NCBI GenBank assembly: GCA_002490315.1
Contig: DLKG01000087.1
Coordinates: 34,017 to 40,956 of the forward strand
Source: Prevotella sp. UBA7594
GTDB taxonomy: Bacteria; Bacteroidota; Bacteroidia; Bacteroidales; Bacteroidaceae
Length of the DNA: 6,940 nt
Direction of reading: 5' to 3'
Of the stretch, positions 6,221 through 6,940 are shown in pieces (positions within the stretch are counted from its first letter, which is position 1; each line of letters opens with the position of its first letter). A program made the translations under genes and the position numbers. The notes below the pieces were generated by a model. The model did not search any database. It saw only the letters and a list, made by a program, of their open reading frames with translations, and had not been told where the DNA came from.

Positions 6221-6238
6221 TACGATTATGAAATCGTA
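6221..6238 (+). promoter_or_regulatory. Hairpin at the 5' end of the GNAT leader
   Basis: TACGATT (6221-6227) pairs perfectly with AATCGTA (6232-6238) around the 4-nt loop ATGA. It begins four bases after the -7 element, at the predicted transcript start. It could be a 5'-stabilising stem-loop in RNA or an operator in DNA; the sequence does not decide between them. Confidence 0.45.
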
Positions 6239-6269
6239 TTATACTCTAATTAACACACACTGATTGTTT

Positions 6270-6767
6270 ATGGATACAAACAACATTCGCCCCGTAAGAC
6301 TCACCGATGCCGCCCGATTGGCTGAAATATACAACTATTATATAGAGCATACTACAGTAACTCTTGAGCTTGAGCCTATCACGGCTGACGAGATGGCACG
6401 CCGCATTGCCGAGATTTCTGAAAAATATCCCTACTTTGTCTATGAATCTGAAGGCCGTGTGCTTGGCTACACTTATGCCCATCCGTGGAATACACGTGCA
6501 GGATATAAAGGTCATAGCTTGGAAACTACTATATATCTTGACCATGAGGCAAAACATGGTGGTATAGGTGCTGTGCTCATAAACCATCTTATTGAGTTAT
6601 GTAGGGCTGAAGGATACCATGCTCTCATAGCCAATGCTGTTGACGAGAATCAGGAGAGTCGTGCCTTCCATGAGAAACTTGGCTTTGAACAGGTGGCTTA
6701 TTATACTGAGGTAGGACGCAAGTTCAACCGTTGGCTTGGCATAAAATCATTTGAAAAGAAGTTATAA
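6270..6767 (+). CDS. GNAT-family N-acetyltransferase, MnaT/phosphinothricin acetyltransferase-like
   Basis: This is a 165-residue cytoplasmic acetyl-CoA-dependent N-acetyltransferase. It has IRPVRLTDAARLAEIYN (6-22), then HTTVTLELEPIT (27-38), the acetyl-CoA loop KHGGIG at 95-100 (a Lys-led variant of R/Q-x-x-G-x-G) and VGRKFNRWLGI (148-158) near the C-terminus. The IYN...HTT and VG.KF.RWL segments are those I associate with E. coli MnaT (YncA) and phosphinothricin acetyltransferases, which acetylate L-methionine sulfone/sulfoximine and related amino-acid analogues. The physiological substrate here is inferred, and methionine-like or other small amines are possible. The frame can open at a TTG (6264), but the ATG at 6270 two codons later is the better start. 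There is no Shine-Dalgarno site. It is divergent from mutS2, is followed by a hairpin and the tRNA promoter, and looks monocistronic. Its stop codon lies inside a 12-bp tandem duplication. Confidence 0.9.
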   Translation: MDTNNIRPVRLTDAARLAEIYNYYIEHTTVTLELEPITADEMARRIAEISEKYPYFVYESEGRVLGYTYAHPWNTRAGYKGHSLETTIYLDHEAKHGGIGAVLINHLIELCRAEGYHALIANAVDENQESRAFHEKLGFEQVAYYTEVGRKFNRWLGIKSFEKKL

Positions 6768-6777
6768 AAGAAGTTAT
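6754..6777 (+). repeat. 12-bp tandem duplication spanning the GNAT stop codon
   Basis: AAAAGAAGTTAT occurs twice without a gap (6754-6765 and 6766-6777). The TAA stop (6765-6767) is formed across the junction. With only one copy, the frame would run through TAT ATA ATG and continue for about 15 more codons before the next in-frame TAA, at 6821-6823. Confidence 0.85.
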
Positions 6778-6787
6778 ATATAATGTG

Positions 6788-6819
6788 CTGCAATACTTTT
6801 TCTGTAAAAAGTTTTGCAG
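6788..6819 (+). terminator. Hairpin after the GNAT gene, possible terminator overlapping the tRNA promoter
   Basis: CTGCAA (6788-6793) pairs with TTGCAG (6814-6819); after one T-T mismatch ACTTTTT (6795-6801) pairs with AAAAAGT (6806-6812) around the loop CTGT. The stem is 13 bp with one mismatch and begins 20 bp after the GNAT stop. It is followed by ATTAAATAAAAATT rather than a T run, so it is not a textbook rho-independent terminator; it may protect the 3' end or aid termination. Its right arm covers the -33 element of the tRNA promoter. Confidence 0.5.
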
Positions 6820-6843
6820 ATTAAATAAAAATTATTACCTTTG
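6813..6843 (+). promoter_or_regulatory. Consensus promoter of the serine tRNA gene
   Basis: TTTG at 6813-6816 and TACCTTTG at 6836-6843 are both exact matches to the Bacteroidetes -33 and -7 elements with the preferred 19-nt spacing, the best promoter in the window. It is followed by CA. Start near 6848 gives a tRNA precursor leader of about 74 nt. Full consensus fits a highly expressed stable-RNA gene. Confidence 0.88.
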
Positions 6844-6909
6844 CACCCGCAAATAAGCAAGACGGCTTAATAAGTTGTAGCTGATAGCGAGACTGCATCT
6901 ACTGGAATT

Positions 6910-6923
6910 CCAATGAACATTGG
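6910..6923 (+). other. Hairpin in the tRNA leader spanning the mature 5' end
   Basis: CCAATG (6910-6915) can pair with CATTGG (6918-6923) across AA, using the first two G residues of the tRNA. It overlaps the self-complementary TGGAATTCCA (6903-6912). The two folds compete with each other and with the tRNA acceptor stem. A two-base loop is strained, so the real fold would open the inner pair. No protein-coding gene is seen in 6844-6921. Confidence 0.35.
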
Positions 6924-6940
6924 AGAGATGGCAGAGTGGT
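6922..6940 (+). tRNA. tRNA-Ser, 5' part only (cut by the window edge)
   Basis: GGAGAGATGGCAGAGTGGT matches the 5' end of bacterial class II serine tRNAs: acceptor strand GGAGAGA, then TGGCAGAGTGGT beginning the D arm. Only 19 of about 88-90 nt are present, so the anticodon and the isoacceptor cannot be read. The strong promoter upstream supports a real tRNA transcription unit. Confidence 0.85.

Noticed and set aside
6264..6269. TTG start of the GNAT gene two codons upstream of the ATG
   Set aside because: ATG at 6270 directly precedes the conserved N-terminus, and the two extra codons add nothing recognisable.

Overview
This is an ordinary chromosomal window from a member of the Bacteroidales, most likely Prevotella/Segatella or a close relative. 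The evidence is that five start regions carry the Bacteroidetes sigma-ABfr -7 element (TAnnTTTG), there are no Shine-Dalgarno sequences, the sulfatase is a serine-type enzyme, and the MutS2, sulfatase and GNAT proteins read like Bacteroidales versions. The genus is an inference from general familiarity, not from a search.

Layout from left to right. Positions 1-103 are an AT-rich tandem repeat of about 25 bp (four visible copies, possibly continuing off the left edge), each copy carrying a promoter-like -7 sequence, followed by a strong rho-independent terminator (115-155) pointing rightwards. A secreted S1-family sulfatase (162-1862, minus strand) follows. A divergent promoter region (1863-2099) separates it from a multi-pass membrane protein of unknown function (2100-2723, plus), which ends in a strong terminator. 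Next comes a secreted SGNH-family esterase/lipase-like protein (2900-3583, plus). It converges on mutS2 (3614-6133, minus), with a compact bidirectional terminator filling the 30-bp gap. A second divergent region (6134-6269) drives mutS2 leftwards and a MnaT/phosphinothricin-acetyltransferase-like GNAT enzyme (6270-6767) rightwards. The window ends with a consensus promoter, a leader of about 75 nt and the first 19 nt of a serine tRNA.

Functionally, the genes look like independent single-gene transcription units rather than one system. The sulfatase and the SGNH hydrolase are both predicted to be exported and could both remove ester decorations (sulfate and acyl groups) from host or dietary glycans. 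However, they are divergent, separated by another gene and a terminator, and no SusC/SusD pair or glycoside hydrolase is visible. MutS2 is a core ribosome-rescue/recombination-control ATPase and the GNAT a small-molecule N-acetyltransferase.

I did not find a convincing new biological system. The most interesting signals are small-scale: the promoter-like tandem repeat aimed at a terminator, a near-leaderless mutS2 start, a shared extended -7 motif (TAnnTTTGCA) at five start regions, a 12-bp duplication that forms the GNAT stop codon, and a hairpin overlapping the tRNA promoter.
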